NCBI RefSeq assembly: GCF_030271255.1
Contig: NZ_JASJOM010000002.1
Location: 372,001-436,000 of the forward strand
Reading direction: 5' to 3'
Origin: Peribacillus folii
GTDB lineage: Bacteria; Bacillota; Bacilli; Bacillales; DSM-1321
DNA: 64,000 nucleotides
The first letter of the stretch is position 1, and each line of letters opens with the position of its first letter. Under the pieces are notes generated by a model. The model did not search any database and was not told the origin of the DNA. It saw only the letters and a program-made list of their open reading frames with translations. Made by a program: the position numbers and the translations under genes. This document shows, piece after piece, positions 45,833-55,326 of this stretch.

Positions 45833-45861
45833 TTGACATTCCGCTCTATGATAGTTATTCT
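45833..45861 (+). promoter_or_regulatory. Sigma-A promoter of fer
   Basis: TTGACA (45833-45838), a 17-base spacer, and TATTCT (45856-45861). The start codon of fer is 110 bases downstream, leaving a leader of about 105 bases. Confidence 0.65.
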
Positions 45862-45863
45862 CA
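45849..45863. promoter_or_regulatory. Fur-like 7-1-7 box over the fer -10 region
   Basis: TGATAGTTATTCTCA matches the Fur consensus TGATAATNATTATCA at 12 of 14 fixed positions and lies across the -10 box of fer. Confidence 0.5.
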
Positions 45864-45929
45864 ATACACTTTCTATTGAAAAGTTCGGCATTGGGTCTTA
45901 CAATAAGAAAGAGATAATAATCTGGATAA

Positions 45930-46220
<291 letters not shown>

Positions 46221-46225
46221 CAGTA

Positions 46226-46259
46226 CAAGCCATTTTCAAACGAGAATGGCTTTTTTTTG
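46226..46259 (+). terminator. Intrinsic terminator after fer
   Basis: AAGCCATTTTC at 46227-46237 pairs with GAGAATGGCTT at 46242-46252 (one G-U pair), followed by eight T in all. Confidence 0.88.
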
Positions 46260-46284
46260 CACTGCTTCTCCTTTTGGGAAAACG

Positions 46285-46316
46285 AAAAAACCGGATATCC
46301 CTATCCGGTTTTTTTA
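46285..46316. terminator. Terminator between fer and ribU
   Basis: AAAAAACCGGATA at 46285-46297 pairs with TATCCGGTTTTTT at 46302-46314. T tracts exist in both directions; it should end ribU on the minus strand. Confidence 0.85.
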
Positions 46317-46337
46317 TATTCATATCGTCAATGCCCT

Positions 46338-46919
46338 TTAAGCATTTTTAAATAATGTTTGCTTATTGATCCATGTCTGCAATTTAATGAACAGCAGCAT
46401 GAATACTGCGGTGATAAGAACACCCTTTATGATATTGAAAGGCAGGATTGCAGCCGTTACGAGCTGCCTTGATTCCGTTGCCGACATGGCATCCCAGCCC
46501 ATGAAGAAGGTGTATGCCGGTAAGAAAACGAAATAGTTCAGGACACTCATGACTACCGCCATGGAAACGGTGCCCGCAAGCAAAGCGAACGTCATCCCTT
46601 TTTTTGAATTGAGCTTTTTGAACACACAGTAAGTTGGCAAAACGAACAATATTCCAGCAATGAAGTTAGCGATATGCCCAACCGGTACCGCTGTTAGTGA
46701 ACCTGTCATGATTAAATCCAAGAGGTTTTTGATGAATTCAACGAGAATTCCGGCCATCGGACCGAAAATCAAGGCTGCCATCAATGCGGGAATGTCACTA
46801 AAATCTACATTAAGAAATGGCGGGAATCCAGGAAACGGGAAATTCAATAGCATCAATAAATACGAAATGCTCCCCATCATGGCCAATGTCACCGTTTTTC
46901 TCACTTTGTTCTTTTTCAT
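46338..46919 (-). CDS. ribU: Riboflavin ECF transporter substrate-binding subunit
   Basis: S component of an energy-coupling-factor transporter that takes up riboflavin (FmnP/YpaA in B. subtilis). About six membrane helices in 193 residues. The loop FPPFLNVDFSDIPALMAAL and GPMAGILVEFIKNLLDLI are family marks. An FMN riboswitch lies immediately upstream, direct evidence that its expression follows flavin level. The ECF ATPases and T subunit are encoded elsewhere. Confidence 0.95.
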   Translation of the reverse strand: MKKNKVRKTVTLAMMGSISYLLMLLNFPFPGFPPFLNVDFSDIPALMAALIFGPMAGILVEFIKNLLDLIMTGSLTAVPVGHIANFIAGILFVLPTYCVFKKLNSKKGMTFALLAGTVSMAVVMSVLNYFVFLPAYTFFMGWDAMSATESRQLVTAAILPFNIIKGVLITAVFMLLFIKLQTWINKQTLFKNA

Positions 46920-46989
46920 AGTTCTCTCTCCTTCTTTTCCGATCTACCTGAAAAAGAGGTTTGGGTTCCATCCGCATGTTGACGTTCCA

Positions 46990-47037
46990 TAAAAAAACCT
47001 TTAATTCCGATTGAATTAAAGGGATAAATTAAAGGTT
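46990..47037 (-). terminator. Expression-platform terminator of the ribU riboswitch
   Basis: AACCTTTAATT at 46996-47006 pairs with AATTAAAGGTT at 47027-47037, followed on the minus strand by seven T. A second copy of AATTAAAGG at 47014-47022 offers a competing partner. Confidence 0.8.
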
Positions 47038-47084
47038 ACATCAAACAAACGTTCAGCAAATGATTGTTGAAACGCCATCAGGAA

Positions 47085-47220
47085 CCTCCATCTTCTCCCA
47101 TCCAGACTATACTGTCGGCTTTGGAATCGCACCAAATCCTGCCCCGAAAGGCTCGCGGGCTTAGAAGAAGCGTTTTCTTCATCACCGCCGGTGGGGAATT
47201 GCGCCCCGCCCCGAAGATAG
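47085..47220 (-). promoter_or_regulatory. FMN riboswitch (RFN element)
   Basis: On the minus strand the conserved blocks come in order: GGGGCGGGGCGCAATTCCCC, ACCGGCGGTGATG, GCCCGCGAGCC, GCAGGATTTGGTGCGATTCC, GCCGACAGTATAGTCTGGAT and GGGAGAAG. This is the full RFN aptamer. It is followed by a terminator hairpin before ribU, so FMN binding should stop transcription. Confidence 0.97.
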
Positions 47221-47251
47221 ATCTATAAATTTTTTTTGTATTTCCATTTCC

Positions 47252-47257
47252 ATTATA
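47252..47257 (-). promoter_or_regulatory. -10 box of the ribU riboswitch transcript
   Basis: TATAAT on the minus strand 32 bases upstream of the aptamer. A -35 match (TTCAAA, 15-base spacer) is only fair. Confidence 0.5.
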
Positions 47258-47284
47258 TCCGATAATCTTACTTTTGAATAGCAT

Positions 47285-47703
47285 TTTCTTTGAAGTGACT
47301 GTTATCGTATGGAAAACGGCCGTCTTTAGTTACCAGGTCTTTTCACTTGGGCGGACTTCACCTGACTATCTCCAAAAAGCGAGATCAATGAACGATTCCA
47401 CAATCAGAAGGGCTGGCCTGCACCAGGCGATTTGAAGTAAGCAATTCATGTTGATTTCGCAGAATGAAATCATGTGTAGAAAGCATCATCCTCATCGCAA
47501 GTTTTTTATTCCTGATTTTAACTAAAAGATAGATTTTTAGAGTAAGGCTTTCATTACAGGTAAAACAAAGCTGCTCGAAACTCATGTTTGGAAGCCTATG
47601 CAGTTTGAGCATTCAAGAACAATCTTTTTGCTTCGATCAGCCTGATATGATGTCAAAAATATATCCTCCCCTCCATCGCGGCGTTTCCTTAACCAATCAT
47701 AAA
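47285..47703. other. Intergenic region between ribU riboswitch and serA
   Basis: About 420 bases between divergent units. There is a minus-strand open frame of 75 codons at 47385-47612, but it has no ribosome binding site and no recognisable product. No T-box consensus was found upstream of serA. Confidence 0.4.
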
Positions 47704-47733
47704 TTGACATCCTCCACCATTCGATTGTAAAAT
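47704..47733 (+). promoter_or_regulatory. Sigma-A promoter of serA
   Basis: TTGACA (47704-47709), an 18-base spacer, and TAAAAT (47728-47733); the start codon follows 41 bases later. Confidence 0.7.
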
Positions 47734-47774
47734 TAACTGAAATTTAAGATAATTCTTTAGAAAGGTGTGAAGTC

Positions 47775-49349
47775 GTGTATCGGATTTTAGTAGCAGATGC
47801 GATCAAACCAGAGGGACTAGGTCCGCTAGCAGGAGCATCCAATATTCTTCTCATCCAAAAGACGGTAGAGGAAGCAGCAAACGAACTTGAGCAGATTGAT
47901 GCTATCCTTGTTAGAAGTGCAACGAAGGTGACGGAAGATTTAATGAACGGGATGCCACAATTAAAAATCATCGCCCGCGCTGGCGTCGGCGTGGATAATA
48001 TTGACATCCCCGCAGCAACGAAGCGCGGTATCGTCGTCGTAAATGCACCTGATGGCAATACCATTTCGACAGCTGAGCATACTTTTGCCATGATGACTTC
48101 ACTCATGCGCCACATTCCTCAGGCAAATGCTTCACTGAAAAACGGGGAGTGGAAACGTTCATCCTACACAGGTACGGAACTCCGCAGCAAGACATTGGGC
48201 ATTGTCGGATTTGGTCGGATTGGCGGGGAAATTGCCAAGCGCGCTAAGGTGTTTGGCATGGAGGTCATTGTATATGATCCATTCCTGAGTGCTGACCGTG
48301 CCAAGAAAATGTCCGTAACATCCTTGTCCTTGGAAGAATTGCTGCCTAAAGCGGATATCATTACTGTACATACCCCCCTAACCGCTGAAACGAGGGGGTT
48401 AATCAATAAAGAAAAATTGTCCACCTGCAAAAGAGGCGTGTACGTACTGAATTGTGCCCGAGGCGGAATCCTCGACGAAGATGATTTATACGAAATGATC
48501 GTTAGTGGTCATGTTGCCGGCGCTGCGCTCGACGTTTTCGTCGAAGAACCCCCGCTTGGGCATAAGCTGCTTGAACTTGAAAGTGTGATTGCCACCCCTC
48601 ATTTGGGTGCATCCACGAAGGAAGCCCAATTGAATGTGGCCGTACAGGTCGCACAGGAAGTATTAACCTATTTCGAAGGAAATCCTGTCTCGAGCTCCAT
48701 CAACCTTCCAGCCATTTCCAAAGAGGTGTTTGAAAAGGTGCAGCCCTTCTATCAACTCGTCCAGCAAATGGGATCAATTGCCTCACAGTGCATGAAAGAA
48801 GGTATACAAGAAATCTCGGTAACCTATTCAGGCGAATCACTCGACTTTGATACCGCGATTCTGACAAAAAGTTTAATTTCAGGTTTCTTCAAATCAAGAG
48901 TCGACGCTCCCGTCAACGAGGTAAATGCCCTGCTTGTAGCCAAAGAGCGCGGCATCACTGTCGGGGAAAAAATCTCCACTGACTCCTTAGGGTACGCGAA
49001 CTTGATCAGCCTTAAGGTTAAAGGCGATAACCGCGAATTAACAATCAGCGGTACTCACATAGAAAATTACGGTTCACGAATCGTGAATTTGAATGGCTTC
49101 AAGATCGACTTTCATCCGGAAGCACATTTACTTTATATCCAGCATACCGATAAGCCCGGGGTAATCGGCAACGTAGGAAAGGTCCTTGGAGATCATGAAG
49201 TGAACATCGCAACGATGCAGGTTGGCAGGAAAGAAGCTGGCGGGGAGGCCATCATGGTCTTAAGCTTTGATGCACCGCTCGAGGACAAACTGAAACAAGT
49301 CTTAATGGAAACAAAAGAAATTACCTTCATGGCCCGCATTTCATTATAA
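47775..49349 (+). CDS. serA: D-3-phosphoglycerate dehydrogenase
   Basis: First step of serine synthesis: oxidises 3-phosphoglycerate with NAD. The catalytic and NAD domains show LVRSATKVTEDLM, ARAGVGVDNIDI, GIVGFGRIGGEIAKRA (Rossmann), NCARGGILDEDDLY and ATPHLGASTKEAQ. An allosteric substrate-binding domain and a C-terminal ACT domain (from about residue 450, YIQHTDKPGVIGNVGKVL) follow. The 524-residue long form is normal for Bacillus. The start is GTG at 47775 behind AAAGGTG. It has its own promoter and a strong terminator. Confidence 0.97.
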   Translation: MYRILVADAIKPEGLGPLAGASNILLIQKTVEEAANELEQIDAILVRSATKVTEDLMNGMPQLKIIARAGVGVDNIDIPAATKRGIVVVNAPDGNTISTAEHTFAMMTSLMRHIPQANASLKNGEWKRSSYTGTELRSKTLGIVGFGRIGGEIAKRAKVFGMEVIVYDPFLSADRAKKMSVTSLSLEELLPKADIITVHTPLTAETRGLINKEKLSTCKRGVYVLNCARGGILDEDDLYEMIVSGHVAGAALDVFVEEPPLGHKLLELESVIATPHLGASTKEAQLNVAVQVAQEVLTYFEGNPVSSSINLPAISKEVFEKVQPFYQLVQQMGSIASQCMKEGIQEISVTYSGESLDFDTAILTKSLISGFFKSRVDAPVNEVNALLVAKERGITVGEKISTDSLGYANLISLKVKGDNRELTISGTHIENYGSRIVNLNGFKIDFHPEAHLLYIQHTDKPGVIGNVGKVLGDHEVNIATMQVGRKEAGGEAIMVLSFDAPLEDKLKQVLMETKEITFMARISL

Positions 49350-49392
49350 AAAAGCAAAAGTGCCCGCCTCATGGGCACTTTTGCTTTTTTTC
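49348..49392. terminator. Strong terminator between serA and rsiX
   Basis: AAAGCAAAAGTGCCC at 49351-49365 pairs perfectly with GGGCACTTTTGCTTT at 49373-49387, followed by a T tract on the plus strand; the convergent rsiX may share it. Confidence 0.92.
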
Positions 49393-49414
49393 TGACCCTT
49401 ATAAGGCCCTCGTC

Positions 49415-50629
49415 TCATTTGATTTGGTTAGGTGCCCTCGGCACCTTTATGTCCCTAGTTAAATTTAGATGACCCACCTTTTCTATCGGAGCATGTTCGA
49501 ACTTCACCGTTTCATAGCCAAAATCCTTAGCGATGAAAAGAATCGCTTCTAAGGCTTCAAGGCTCCGCTCGCTATTTTCCATATCCATATTTTCTGCCAA
49601 TTGAATGGTTACATGACTTCCCTTGGACTTTATCCTTTCCCATACCAAGTCTTTCGGGATGGCAGGTGACACTCTTTTCAATTCAGACTGCCTTTTTCCC
49701 GCTTGCAGCGCTTCGGCAAAACCGTGATATTGGACCGTGCTTGGAACAAGCAGTCTTGGAGAGGATTGATTTTTTTGGTATAGAAGGTACGTCCGGTGTT
49801 TATGTTCGGGTATTTCCAGCTGTTTTAAGAAACCAGCATGAGAAAACATTGCGCCTTGCTTGCCATCTGTAGCAAAAGTCATCTTCGTTATATTGTTATA
49901 GGAGAGGGTTTCTTCCATGGAGGAGAGGAAAAGATCATCCTCATCCAATAATGGGCTATCTTTCTTGAACTCAATATGAGCAGTGGTCTTATCAATTCCT
50001 TCGCTAATCGTTACATCCAGTGGAAAATAGTCTGATAATCCATAGCGCTCTTCATCGATTTGGGACATTTGCGTGACCATCCGATTCAGCTGATCCGATT
50101 CGTCAGAAGATTCTTGCTTGATGGAGATGGGGACGACGATGTTCATTTGATCATCTGGTATGCCCAGTGTAATGGCCGAGGCATTTTTCAGTTCATCATC
50201 ATAAATCGCAGGTGCGAATGTTTTTTCCTGCACCCCGCTAAAAGGTTCAATTTCCATTTCTTCGTCTTTGGCTTCCGTTTCTGCATGCTTGCCCGTAAGC
50301 GTTTGGCTTTCCTGGATATCTCCCGAGCTGCTTTCGTTCGATTTTGCTCCATAATCAGCTGATTCCTTACTTTCAGAAACTGACAATTTCCGACTGCCGT
50401 CACTTTTCTCTTGACTTACCTCCCTACCCTTTCCAATCATCAATACTGAAGCCACAACAATCATCAGGCATAGGGAAGCAACGCCTGCCAATAGCTGTAA
50501 CGAGCGTTTCTTTTTCTTCTTACGATATATTCCTGCCATTACCTCTGCCTTGTTTCTGTGATCCTTGACCTTTGGAAGCTCGCGTAGCATGTCTTCGATT
50601 TCACTTTCGTTCCAACGGGATCTTTTCAA
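49415..50629 (-). CDS. rsiX: Anti-sigma-X factor RsiX
   Basis: Membrane-bound anti-sigma factor that holds SigX. A cytoplasmic start (about 45 residues, KRSRWNESEIEDMLRELPKV) is followed by one membrane helix (about 44-66) and a long external part with a Ser/Glu-rich linker. 404 residues, close to the B. subtilis RsiX length. The start is TTG at 50629 with GGAGGGG before it, and it overlaps the sigX end by 29 bases, so the two are coupled. Confidence 0.9.
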   Translation of the reverse strand: MKRSRWNESEIEDMLRELPKVKDHRNKAEVMAGIYRKKKKKRSLQLLAGVASLCLMIVVASVLMIGKGREVSQEKSDGSRKLSVSESKESADYGAKSNESSSGDIQESQTLTGKHAETEAKDEEMEIEPFSGVQEKTFAPAIYDDELKNASAITLGIPDDQMNIVVPISIKQESSDESDQLNRMVTQMSQIDEERYGLSDYFPLDVTISEGIDKTTAHIEFKKDSPLLDEDDLFLSSMEETLSYNNITKMTFATDGKQGAMFSHAGFLKQLEIPEHKHRTYLLYQKNQSSPRLLVPSTVQYHGFAEALQAGKRQSELKRVSPAIPKDLVWERIKSKGSHVTIQLAENMDMENSERSLEALEAILFIAKDFGYETVKFEHAPIEKVGHLNLTRDIKVPRAPNQIK

Positions 50630-51158
50630 AACGGTGCCCCTCCTTTCCTGATGAATCGTCCATCAGCTTTTTGATTACCTTTAAGGCGCGGTGCTGGGTC
50701 GTTTTTACCTTACTTTCACTCCAGTTCAATATAGCTGCTGTTTCGGTTATCGACATCCCCTGGATATATCGGAGAATGATGACCGACCTTTGATTCGTGG
50801 TGCATCGGTTCAAGCATTGATAAAGAGCTTGGATATCATCGTTCAAGATTGCTACTTCTTCCGGTATCGGCTGGCTGTCTTCAATCGCTTGCCTGTCCCA
50901 ATCAAAGTTGGTGAAGAGTTTATCCTTCCATCCTTTTTGTTTTCGGAAATGATCGATCGTTACATTTCTTGCGATGGAATACATCCAGGTTTTTTCACTG
51001 CTTTTACCTTCAAATCGTTCATAGGCCTTCATGATCCTGATATAGACCTCCTGAACCAGGTCCTCGGCCGTTTCTCGATTTCTAGTCATATAATAAATGA
51101 ATTGATAGATTTCCTGATGATATTTTTCATAAAGATCGTGGAAAACGGAATTTATCAT
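50601..51158 (-). CDS. sigX: ECF sigma factor SigX
   Basis: Extracytoplasmic-function sigma factor; in B. subtilis it controls envelope charge genes such as dlt and pss. Region 2 has DLVQEVYIRIMKAYERFEGKSSEKTWMYSIARNVTIDHFRKQ; region 4 has QRSVIILRYIQGMSITETA and NWSESKVKTTQHRALKVIKK. These match SigX closely. GTGGGGAA fits the ATG at 51158 (185 residues). A SigX-type promoter precedes it, so it should activate itself. Confidence 0.94.
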   Translation of the reverse strand: MINSVFHDLYEKYHQEIYQFIYYMTRNRETAEDLVQEVYIRIMKAYERFEGKSSEKTWMYSIARNVTIDHFRKQKGWKDKLFTNFDWDRQAIEDSQPIPEEVAILNDDIQALYQCLNRCTTNQRSVIILRYIQGMSITETAAILNWSESKVKTTQHRALKVIKKLMDDSSGKEGHRFEKIPLERK

Positions 51159-51183
51159 TTCCCCACATCCGTTCATAAATATA

Positions 51184-51210
51184 GTCGTCAAGCCTGAATG
51201 AAAAGTTACA
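51184..51210 (-). promoter_or_regulatory. Autoregulatory SigX promoter
   Basis: On the minus strand TGTAAC (51205-51210), a 17-base spacer, then CGAC (51184-51187): the ECF pattern known for B. subtilis sigX. It lies 26 bases upstream of the sigX start. Confidence 0.8.
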
Positions 51211-51267
51211 CGCTCCGCTTCATCCTTATTTTAACATTCAACCAATTTCCACTTTTATTTTTGCCTG

Positions 51268-51312
51268 ATAAAAAAACAAAGGCAAAATGGATTCCTCCAT
51301 ATGCCTTTGTTA
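51268..51312 (-). terminator. Intrinsic terminator after resE
   Basis: AACAAAGGCA at 51275-51284 pairs with TGCCTTTGTT at 51302-51311, with inner pairing, followed by a T run on the minus strand. Confidence 0.85.
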
Positions 51313-51358
51313 TCACCGTTTCCTATGAAACAAGATTTTCTGGCAAGCTATCCGTCAT

Positions 51359-53143
51359 TCAATCAGGATTTTCCATGATTCGAGGCAGGATAAAACTGAA
51401 TGTTGTCCCTTTATCCGGTAAACTGTTCACCGTGATGTACCCATCATGGGCATTGATGATATTTTTGGCGATTGCCAATCCCAACCCCGTACCTGACCGG
51501 CCGCGGGTCCTTGCTTTATCCGCTTTGTAAAATCGTTCGAATACAAAGGGCAGATCCTCTTCGGGAATCCCCAATCCTGAATCCCTCACATCTATGACCA
51601 GCCCTCTTCGATCACTTGTCCTTTGCACGACATCAATGTTCCCGCCTGAAGGAGTATGGCGGATCGCATTATCAATCAAGTTCGTCAAGACCTGTTCAAT
51701 CCGATCCGGATCGAAGTGCCATTCGATACCACCGTCTTGGAGACTCGTCGATATCGAGATCCCTTTTTCCTTGGCCAGCACGGAAAACTTGCTCGTGATC
51801 CTATTCAAATAAGGGGAAATGGGCACACACTCGTACCTAAGATTCATTTTTCCCGATTCGAGCTTAGCCAAATCGAGCAAATCATTGACTAATCGCCCCA
51901 TCCTCAAGGACTCATCATAAATGATGCGGGCCATTTCCATCTTTTCCTCTTCGCTGCCTGCTATGTTATCAACGATCGCTTCACTATACCCTTGGAGCAT
52001 GGAAATCGGCGTTCTCAGCTCATGGGAAACATTCGCAATGAAATCCGTTCTTAGTTTGTCCATCCGCCTTTCATCACTCATGTCCCGGATGATGGCCACC
52101 GCACCCCGGATATTGTCGGGATTTGTATATAGAGGACTGACAATCAAGCCCCAGTCGCGGCCCTGCAGCGTAATTTCACCAACCTGCTCCTTATCCAAAG
52201 ATTCGGATTCATCAAATAGGTTCATCAGCACCAAAGGTACATTCACATTGTCTTCCCGGTTATAGCCCTTCTCGAAATACCAGGATTGCAAGAATCTTTC
52301 AGCTGGCGGATTCGTCTCAAGGATCGTACCATCTTTATTAAAGGTGATGACCCCATCCGCCATACTGCTTAAAATGCTTGAAAGGTGCTCCTTTTCCTGG
52401 CTTAGCGCATTCATGTTGAATTTCAGCTGTTTTCTCATCTGGTTGAACGCTATCGCCAGCTCGCCGATTTCATCTTGCGTCAAGATCGGCACCTTAGTAT
52501 CAAACTTTCCTCGTGCGATGGCCAGTGCGGCTTCCCTCATCTTCACTAATGGAGCATTGATTCTGGTCGATAAAAAGAAGGCAAAAAACGTCGTCAAGAT
52601 AATGGCGATACCTGCGGCCAATAAAATGAACTGTGTAGTCGACTTAGTCGTTTCTTCCATCGACTCAAGCGATTGGAACAGGAAGACTTCATCCTGCTCT
52701 CCATTCAACTCAAGCGGCACCCCTACAACGATTGCAGATAATTCCTGACCTTTATCATCGGATAGCGCCATTTCCTTCTTCACGGTCTTCCTCTCCGTAA
52801 AAACCTTAAGCAGTTCGGGGTCCGACTTAATGGACTGCGGGGTTATTTCAACACCGGTGCCGCCAATGGATGAGAAGACCATTTTATCATCGTTCAAAAT
52901 GATCATTTTCGTTTCTTTGCCTATCAGTTCCGAGGCTATTTGTAAAACATCGGTACGTGATCCTTGATGGTCATTTGTCACCTTGATGATTTGTTCAGCC
53001 GTCTTCGTCAAATCATTTTCAATATTCTCGATTTGAAAATTCTCAAAAAATTCAACGAGAAGAACGGTTAATACGATCAATACAAATGAAACAAGCAATA
53101 AGATCGTCGCCCATAGCTTCCCTACAACACTGCCCCATAACAT
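51359..53143 (-). CDS. resE: Sensor histidine kinase ResE
   Basis: Membrane kinase of the ResDE two-component system controlling aerobic and anaerobic respiration. Order: membrane helix (about 10-32), extracellular sensor domain, second helix (about 170-190), HAMP, PAS (about 250-350), HisKA with FIANVSHELRTPISMLQGY (phospho-histidine), and HATPase with NLIDNAIRHTPSGG, DSGLGIPEEDL and GTGLGLAIAK. 594 residues, normal. It starts at the resD stop (1-base overlap), so the pair is coupled. Confidence 0.96.
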   Translation of the reverse strand: MLWGSVVGKLWATILLLVSFVLIVLTVLLVEFFENFQIENIENDLTKTAEQIIKVTNDHQGSRTDVLQIASELIGKETKMIILNDDKMVFSSIGGTGVEITPQSIKSDPELLKVFTERKTVKKEMALSDDKGQELSAIVVGVPLELNGEQDEVFLFQSLESMEETTKSTTQFILLAAGIAIILTTFFAFFLSTRINAPLVKMREAALAIARGKFDTKVPILTQDEIGELAIAFNQMRKQLKFNMNALSQEKEHLSSILSSMADGVITFNKDGTILETNPPAERFLQSWYFEKGYNREDNVNVPLVLMNLFDESESLDKEQVGEITLQGRDWGLIVSPLYTNPDNIRGAVAIIRDMSDERRMDKLRTDFIANVSHELRTPISMLQGYSEAIVDNIAGSEEEKMEMARIIYDESLRMGRLVNDLLDLAKLESGKMNLRYECVPISPYLNRITSKFSVLAKEKGISISTSLQDGGIEWHFDPDRIEQVLTNLIDNAIRHTPSGGNIDVVQRTSDRRGLVIDVRDSGLGIPEEDLPFVFERFYKADKARTRGRSGTGLGLAIAKNIINAHDGYITVNSLPDKGTTFSFILPRIMENPD

Positions 53144-53859
53144 CAGTCATTAATGACTTCGAACTTGTAACCGACACCCCAAACCGTGACAATCATCTTG
53201 GCTGCATTTTCCGATATTCGGTTTAGTTTTTCACGTAAGCGTTTTACGTGTGTGTCCACAGTTCGAAGATCTCCAAAAAATTCATAGTGCCACACTTCTT
53301 TTAATAGCTGCTCCCGATCGAAAACTTTATCAGGAGATTTGGCCAGGAAATATAATAATTCATATTCCTTGGGTGTCAAAGACACCTCTTTGTCATCTGC
53401 AAGCACCCTATGGGCATCATTATCTATGGTTAGATGGGAAAAGACGATCACATCTTTTGCCGTCGTTTCCGTCTGTACATAACTCGTACTTGAAGAACGT
53501 CGCAATAAAGCTTTGACCCTTAACACGACTTCGCGGGGACTGAACGGTTTCACGATATAATCATCGGTGCCCACTTCAAACCCTTGAACCCGGTTCACTT
53601 CTTCCCCTTTAGCAGTCAGCATGATAATCGGTGTCGCTTTCTTTTCCCGCAGCTCTCGGCAAACTTCGATTCCATCCTTACCAGGCATCATGATATCCAA
53701 TAAAATCAAATCATACTCATTTTCGAGGGCTTTCGTTAAAGCCATATCACCATTTTCAGCTTCATCGATTATGTATTCCTCTCTTTCCAAGTACATCTTT
53801 AATAAGCGGCGAATTCTTTCCTCATCATCCACCACGAGAATTTTAATCGCATTATACAT
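53143..53859 (-). CDS. resD: Response regulator ResD
   Basis: OmpR-family DNA-binding response regulator; partner of ResE. Receiver domain with VVDDEERIRR, phospho-acceptor aspartate in LILLDIMMPGKDG and the lysine in YIVKPFSPRE; C-terminal winged helix with LTPKEYELLYFLAKSPDKVFDREQLL cut by the recognition helix DTHVKRLREKL. 238 residues. It is separated from resC by 288 bases, so resDE probably has its own promoter as well as read-through from resABC. Confidence 0.97.
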   Translation of the reverse strand: MYNAIKILVVDDEERIRRLLKMYLEREEYIIDEAENGDMALTKALENEYDLILLDIMMPGKDGIEVCRELREKKATPIIMLTAKGEEVNRVQGFEVGTDDYIVKPFSPREVVLRVKALLRRSSSTSYVQTETTAKDVIVFSHLTIDNDAHRVLADDKEVSLTPKEYELLYFLAKSPDKVFDREQLLKEVWHYEFFGDLRTVDTHVKRLREKLNRISENAAKMIVTVWGVGYKFEVIND

Positions 53860-54147
53860 TATGAAATCAGCCTCCTATCCTATATTCTACAAAATGAATA
53901 CTTCGATGACTAATATTATTTCCATCAAAAGTATGATTAACAGGCAATTCTGCATCTCCATCAAGGACTTTTCACCTTTTTGTCACATAAACGGTACAAG
54001 CACCCGCGAAATGGTCATGCACTACACCGTTATCCTTTCCTTATTGGCGCTATAGAAAAGGGGATCGTTCTCAAGAAAACCCGATCATCCATCTCCTCGG
54101 ATATTCTATCAAAAGACCCCCCTGCAACTATCTATTACAATACCGAA

Positions 54148-55326
54148 TCATGCGTATGAATGCAAACCGGCGATGACCAAATTGACGAATATCAAATTGA
54201 AGATCATGATGGCGAAACCGATGACTGCAAGCCAGGCCGATTTTTCCCCTTGCCATCCCTTTGACATTCGCAGATGCAGGAATGCTGCATAAAACAACCA
54301 CGTTATAAGCGCCCAGACCTCTTTTGGATCCCAGCCCCAGAATCTTGTCCATGCCACTTGTGCCCAGATCATGGCAAATACAAGTGCACCAAGGGTGAAG
54401 ATTGGGAAACCGATAAGGACCGAACGATAACTGATCTCGTCCAACAAGCTCAAATTCACATTCTTTACGATCGGCTTTATCAATGCCGCTACCCTTCTCC
54501 GAGTTATCAATCTAATAAGGCCGTAAAGGACGAGCCCCGCTCCGGTAGACCAAATGACTGTATTCAGTTTTTTGGCATTGATGAGCGCAGGCATGCTCAC
54601 TAGCGGCTCAAAACGATCCGGCTCGATCAGCTTCCCTTCATGCGGACCCACTAACGCAGGCAGGTTGAACTCCTGCTTGTCCGCAACGCCCTTTTTATCG
54701 ACCCAATCGAAATTAGCTTTGTAATCCATTGCAGCAAAGCTTGATGTGATGATCACAAAGCCGATGGTACAGACTAACGTGAACATGATGACCTCCAGCC
54801 AGAACGTTCTTTTGCTGGCTTGTGTTTGTTCGACGGATTTGACTAAGTAGATGATAGCTGCCACGAAGCTGATGGCAAGTATCGACTGTCCCGCCGCTGC
54901 AGTCGTAACATGAATGTGTAGCCAATCACTCTGTAACGCAGGGATGAGCGGCGAAATTTCCCTAGGGAACATGCTGGCATAAGCAATGATCAATAACGCA
55001 ATCGGTAAAGCGAATAACCCAAGTGCGGGTGTTATATAAAGGAAGTAAATTAATATGAATGCACCGACCAGCATCATTCCGAAAAAGGTCGTAAATTCGA
55101 ACAGGTTACTGACGGGTGCGTGGCCGGCAGCAATCCATCGAGTAATGAAATAGCCAATTTGCGCTGCGAAACCAAGAATGGTGACGGAAATGGCAAACTT
55201 AGCCCATTTATTTTGTTTCTTTTCTTCCGCTCCCCGTTTATCCTTTATCGATCCCCCAAACAAGAAAGTGGCGATCAAGTATAATATGAAAGCTGCGTAT
55301 AAAAAGTTACCGCTTATCTCAGCCAT
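54148..55326 (-). CDS. resC: Cytochrome c biogenesis protein ResC (CcsA)
   Basis: Integral membrane haem-handling protein of the system II cytochrome c synthetase. About eight to ten membrane helices. The Trp-rich haem motif is [14 protein letters not shown] near residues 320-335, with flanking histidines. 392 residues. It overlaps the resB end by 8 bases; ResB and ResC work as one complex that exports haem and ligates it to apocytochrome c. Confidence 0.95.
   Translation of the reverse strand: MAEISGNFLYAAFILYLIATFLFGGSIKDKRGAEEKKQNKWAKFAISVTILGFAAQIGYFITRWIAAGHAPVSNLFEFTTFFGMMLVGAFILIYFLYITPALGLFALPIALLIIAYASMFPREISPLIPALQSDWLHIHVTTAAAGQSILAISFVAAIIYLVKSVEQTQASKRTFWLEVIMFTLVCTIGFVIITSSFAAMDYKANFDWVDKKGVADKQEFNLPALVGPHEGKLIEPDRFEPLVSMPALINAKKLNTVIWSTGAGLVLYGLIRLITRRRVAALIKPIVKNVNLSLLDEISYRSVLIGFPIFTLGALVFAMIWAQVAWTRFWGWDPKEVWALITWLFYAAFLHLRMSKGWQGEKSAWLAVIGFAIMIFNLIFVNLVIAGLHSYA

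Noticed and set aside
47385..47612. Minus-strand open frame of 75 codons between the ribU riboswitch and serA
   Set aside because: No ribosome binding site, odd composition and no family resemblance; it lies in a divergent control region.
47285..47774. T-box or other amino-acid riboswitch upstream of serA
   Set aside because: No T-box consensus or specifier-like structure was found; a plain sigma-A promoter sits 41 bases from the start.
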